This document shows, piece by piece, positions 62,001-64,000 of a stretch of 64,000 bases of DNA. Source of the DNA: Axinella damicornis (Eukaryota > Porifera > Demospongiae > Axinellida > Axinellidae); NCBI GenBank assembly GCA_963931865.1, contig OZ007512.1, forward strand, positions 9,178,160 to 9,242,159. Direction: 5' to 3'. Numbering within the stretch: position 1 is the first letter of the stretch; each line of letters opens with the position of its first letter. The notes under the pieces were generated by a model. The model was not told the DNA's origin. It worked only from the letters and a program-made list of their open reading frames with translations, and did no database searches. Made by a program: the position numbers and the translations under genes.

Positions 62001-64000
62001 TGCCATGTACAGTACCAACCACCTTTTGGTATGGCAGAGTAACTCCAGCAGTCCCGGGATTATCCCAGGACAGTTTCACCCTTCCTTGTTATCAGAGTAT
62101 CCCAGACCGCCAGAGTTACACCGGCAGTCCCGGGATTATCCTGGGATGACTACCCAACCCCTGGGGCCCCTCTGTCAGAGTATCCCAGAACACCGGAGTT
62201 ACACCGGCAGTCCCAGGATTGTCCCGGGATGGCTACCCAACCCCTGGGACCTGTCTGCCAGAGTATCCCAGAACGCCGGAGTTACACCGGCAGTCCCGGG
62301 ATTGTCCCGGGATGGCTACCCAACCCCCTGGGGACCCCTCTGGCAGAGTATTTCAGAACGCTGGAGTTACACCGGCAGTCCTGGGATTGTCCCGGGATGA
62401 CTACCCAACCCCTGGGACCCCCTTGTCAGAGTATCCCAGAACACCGGAGTTACACCAGCAGTCCTGGGATTGTCCTGAGATGGCTACCCAACCCCTGGGA
62501 CCTCTCTGGCAGAGTATCCCAGAACGCCGGAGTTACACCGGCAGTCCCGGGATTGTCCCGGGATGGCTACCCAACCACTCTGTCAGAACGCCAGAGTTAC
62601 ACCGGCAGTCCTGGGATTGTCCCGGGATCGGATGACTACCCAACTCCTCTGTCATCCCGGGACAATCCCGGACTGCCGGTGTAACTCCGGCGTTCTGGGA
62701 TACTCTGGCAGACAGGTCCCAGGGGTTGGGTAGCCATCCCAGGACAATCCCAGGACTGCTGGTGTAACTCCGGTGTTCTGGGATACTCTGACAGGGGGGT
62801 CCCAGGGTTGGGTAGTCATCCCGGGACTGCCGGTTTAACTCCGGCATTCTGGGATACTCTGGCAGACAGGTCCCAGGGGTTGGGTAGTCATCCCGGGACA
62901 ATCCTGGGACTGCCAGTGTAACTCCGGTGTTCTGGGATACTCTGCCAGAGGGGTCCCCAGGGTTGGGTAGCCATCCCGGGACAATCCCGGGACTGCCAGG
63001 GTAACTCCGACGTTCTGGGATACTCTGACAGAGGGGTCCCAGGGGTTGGGTAGCTATCCCGGGACAATCCCAGGACTGCCGGTATAACTCCGGTGTTCTG
63101 GGATACTCAGACAGAGGGGTCCCAGGGGTTGGGTAGCCATCCCGGGACTGCAGGGGTAACTCCGGCATTCTGGGATACTCTGACAGAGGGGTCCCAGGGG
63201 TTGGGTAGTCATCCCGGGACAATCCCAGGACTGCCGGTGTAACTCCGGTGTTCTGGGATACTCTGCCAGAGGGGTCCCCAGGGTTGGGTAGTCATCCCAG
63301 GACAATCCTGGGACTGCTGGTGTAACTCTGGCGTTCTGGGATACTCTGACACAGTAGTGGTGGGGGGCCTTAGGTAGTCCCCGGATAATCCCGGGACGGC
63401 CAGTGTGTTAGTATGGTGTAAGTAGGGTGCTAGTAAGAGGTACATCCTAGGATAATCCCATGTAGTCAAGGGAGTGCCCAAGTAACTTGGGACTGACTAA
63501 AGGTGGTAGGGACTGAACATGGCACCATTGGACAACCCTCCTTCATACGGACTTCATACGGACTGATCGGCACTTTGCACCTCTGCGGCCCACTTCAAAA
63601 GAGCTGGCACTGGCCCTGCACCCTCTAAGGGCTGTTTTAAATCACTAACTGTTTAATAACTCTGGCCTACAAAGCGTTTCAGATTTTGATGATAGCTTCC
63701 CAGTGGGGTCCAGGCCACAAAGATAACACACCAAACACCAGAAGCAAAGTGACTTTTACCGAATACTTGTTTATTCACTTTGGCACACGGCTCACACTTT
63801 TAGTCTTTGTACTGTACTTGTGAAAAGTGAAGTGAAGATAGTGTATGTACACAAATGCGCGCATATATGTACCTTCGTCCTCTCAAGGTCGGGTCGCTCC
63901 GTGGCTACAACTTCTGCTAGAAGCTGATCTTCCAGGCCATCCCTGGTCACAGTGAAGTTGATGAGCGTTGCCTGTGCCTGCAGCTCTGGTTTGTAGTGTG
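52982..64000 (-). CDS. DNAH9/11/17-like: Axonemal outer-arm dynein heavy chain, C-terminal ~925 residues (5' end outside window)
   Basis: Microtubule minus-end-directed motor of ciliary outer arms. Fourteen exons, all GT/AG and in phase: 63873-64000, 61418-61582, 60899-61039, 60391-60561, 59471-59641, 58819-58964, 57955-58162, ~57355-57423, 56734-56961, 56104-56295, 55803-55922, 54830-55072, 53889-54071, 52982-53599 (stop TAG 52982-52984). The window starts in the post-stalk AAA5 region ([19 protein letters not shown]), passes AAA5-AAA6 ([39 protein letters not shown]) and ends in the C-terminal domain ([36 protein letters not shown], ending GVALLLQA). These blocks match the DNAH9/11/17 clade closely; which paralogue is unresolved. 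AAA1-4 and the microtubule-binding stalk lie beyond 64000. A decayed copy of the last exon is at 38826-39930. A short insertion rich in Gly/Ala/Thr ends exon 54830-55072 and is likely lineage-specific. Confidence 0.95.
53604..53703. repeat. (GT)n tract at the last dynein acceptor
   Basis: About 100 bp of GT (CA on the coding strand) ends two to three bases from the AG of the terminal exon (53600-53601), replacing the usual pyrimidine tract. Confidence 0.92.
54235..54782. mobile_element. Large nested inverted-repeat element in a dynein intron
   Basis: Outer arms ccctgattttcaca and tgaaaatcaggg, then tcgagtgcatca and complement-like gcactcaaacttga (seen twice), then gaaatttgtccatttcccat and its approximate complement. 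Inner repeats of cattctctatgggaa occur in both orientations. Non-coding foldback DNA. Confidence 0.6.
55346..55424. repeat. Short foldback related to the 44387-44811 MITE
   Basis: Arms cagtctagccgctagcccct and complement with about 25 bp between them. Same terminal sequence as the 425-bp element, so a minimal derivative. In a dynein intron or 3' side of exon 55803-55922. Confidence 0.75.
56030..56074. repeat. Minimal foldback, tagcctcgttcccaggcc
   Basis: A 45-bp near-perfect hairpin with only a few bases between arms, in the dynein intron before exon 55803-55922. The smallest member of the family in the window. Confidence 0.85.
56307..56417. repeat. (GT)n tract near a dynein acceptor
   Basis: About 110 bp of interrupted GT, about 10 bases upstream (coding sense) of the acceptor of exon 56104-56295. 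Confidence 0.92.
57590..57905 (-). repeat. Element with internal ~30-bp minisatellite (copy 2)
   Basis: Reverse-oriented relative of 2435-2943: edge gctcgtttcgctcactcagc, about four units of ctgctccccgattgcgtctg type, then cccacttccatcacaca and GT/CA-rich sequence ending near gttaaaatcttaatg. It lies in a dynein intron just before (in plus order) exon 57955-58162. Confidence 0.65.
58974..59019. repeat. (GT)n tract near a dynein acceptor
   Basis: About 46 bp of GT, starting about 8 bases from the AG acceptor of exon 58819-58964. Confidence 0.92.
61255..61365. repeat. Foldback relative in a dynein intron
   Basis: Inverted arms tagtctcagtcccagaccca and tttggattgggtct. The centre tactggaagcgatccatgc is shared with 49751-49845. 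Confidence 0.55.
62040..63420. repeat. 83-bp satellite arranged as two head-to-head arms
   Basis: About seven copies on the plus strand (62040-62650) face about nine inverted copies (62650-63420), meeting near 62652. Units start around cagagtatcccagaacgccg (62093, 62176, 62259, 62344: spacing 83-85) and each includes the palindrome tcccgggattgtcccggga. It lies within the 2.3-kb dynein intron between exons 61418-61582 and 63873-64000. The long Pro/Gly/Ser frames on both strands rotate through all three frames, because 83 is not a multiple of three, so they are not protein-coding. Confidence 0.9.

Noticed and set aside
62229..63481. Long Pro/Gly/Ser-rich open frames on both strands
   Set aside because: They are translations of the 83-bp satellite. 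The unit length is not a multiple of three and all frames are open, so openness carries no coding signal.

Overview
The window looks like a metazoan nuclear contig, most likely from a sponge. Genes are intron-rich with canonical GT/AG borders, and intergenic DNA is dense with miniature transposons, foldbacks and satellites. The genes combine an axonemal dynein with Death-domain and NACHT/LRR immune-type sequences of a kind I associate with sponges. The species cannot be named from sequence alone. A 200-base run of N lies at 21301-21500.

Layout. (1) 1-13.4 kb, minus strand: remains of NACHT-LRR (NLR) receptors. One fragment (3994-5037) keeps the pre-NACHT region, P-loop and Walker B. Another (8951-10217) keeps the post-NACHT helical region and leucine-rich repeats. 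Both are frameshifted. Upstream of the second are three exon-like segments, the most notable being 13185-13377: a hydrophobic stretch running into a perfect 2A ribosome-skipping motif (DVETNPGP), with a splice donor one codon plus one base later. (2) 13.4-23.9 kb: mostly non-genic, with a tRNA-derived SINE, an 82-bp satellite, a 98-bp palindrome and a hAT transposase tail. (3) 23953-36087, plus strand: a six-exon Death-domain gene that can be assembled in frame to 806 residues, with a helical TPR-like C-terminal region. Its introns carry several transposons. (4) 36.2-49.6 kb: a hAT element with 8-bp target duplications, TA-flanked MITEs, a decayed second copy of the dynein terminal exon, about 6.5 kb of repeated blocks, a Ty3/gypsy pol relic, and two elements with 9-10-bp target duplications. 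(5) 52982-64000, minus strand: the 3' end of an outer-arm dynein heavy chain of the DNAH9/11/17 type, 14 exons that all join in phase, with the 5' end outside the window.

How the parts relate. The dynein is a ciliary/flagellar motor subunit, probably housekeeping for choanocytes and ciliated larvae. The Death-domain gene and NLR relics form a loose neighbourhood of immune-type genes, some intact and some decayed. Because dynein and the Death-domain gene are open over many exons, the frameshifts in the NLR and dynein copies are more likely real decay than assembly error.

All homology calls rest on recognising family motifs by eye; no search was run.
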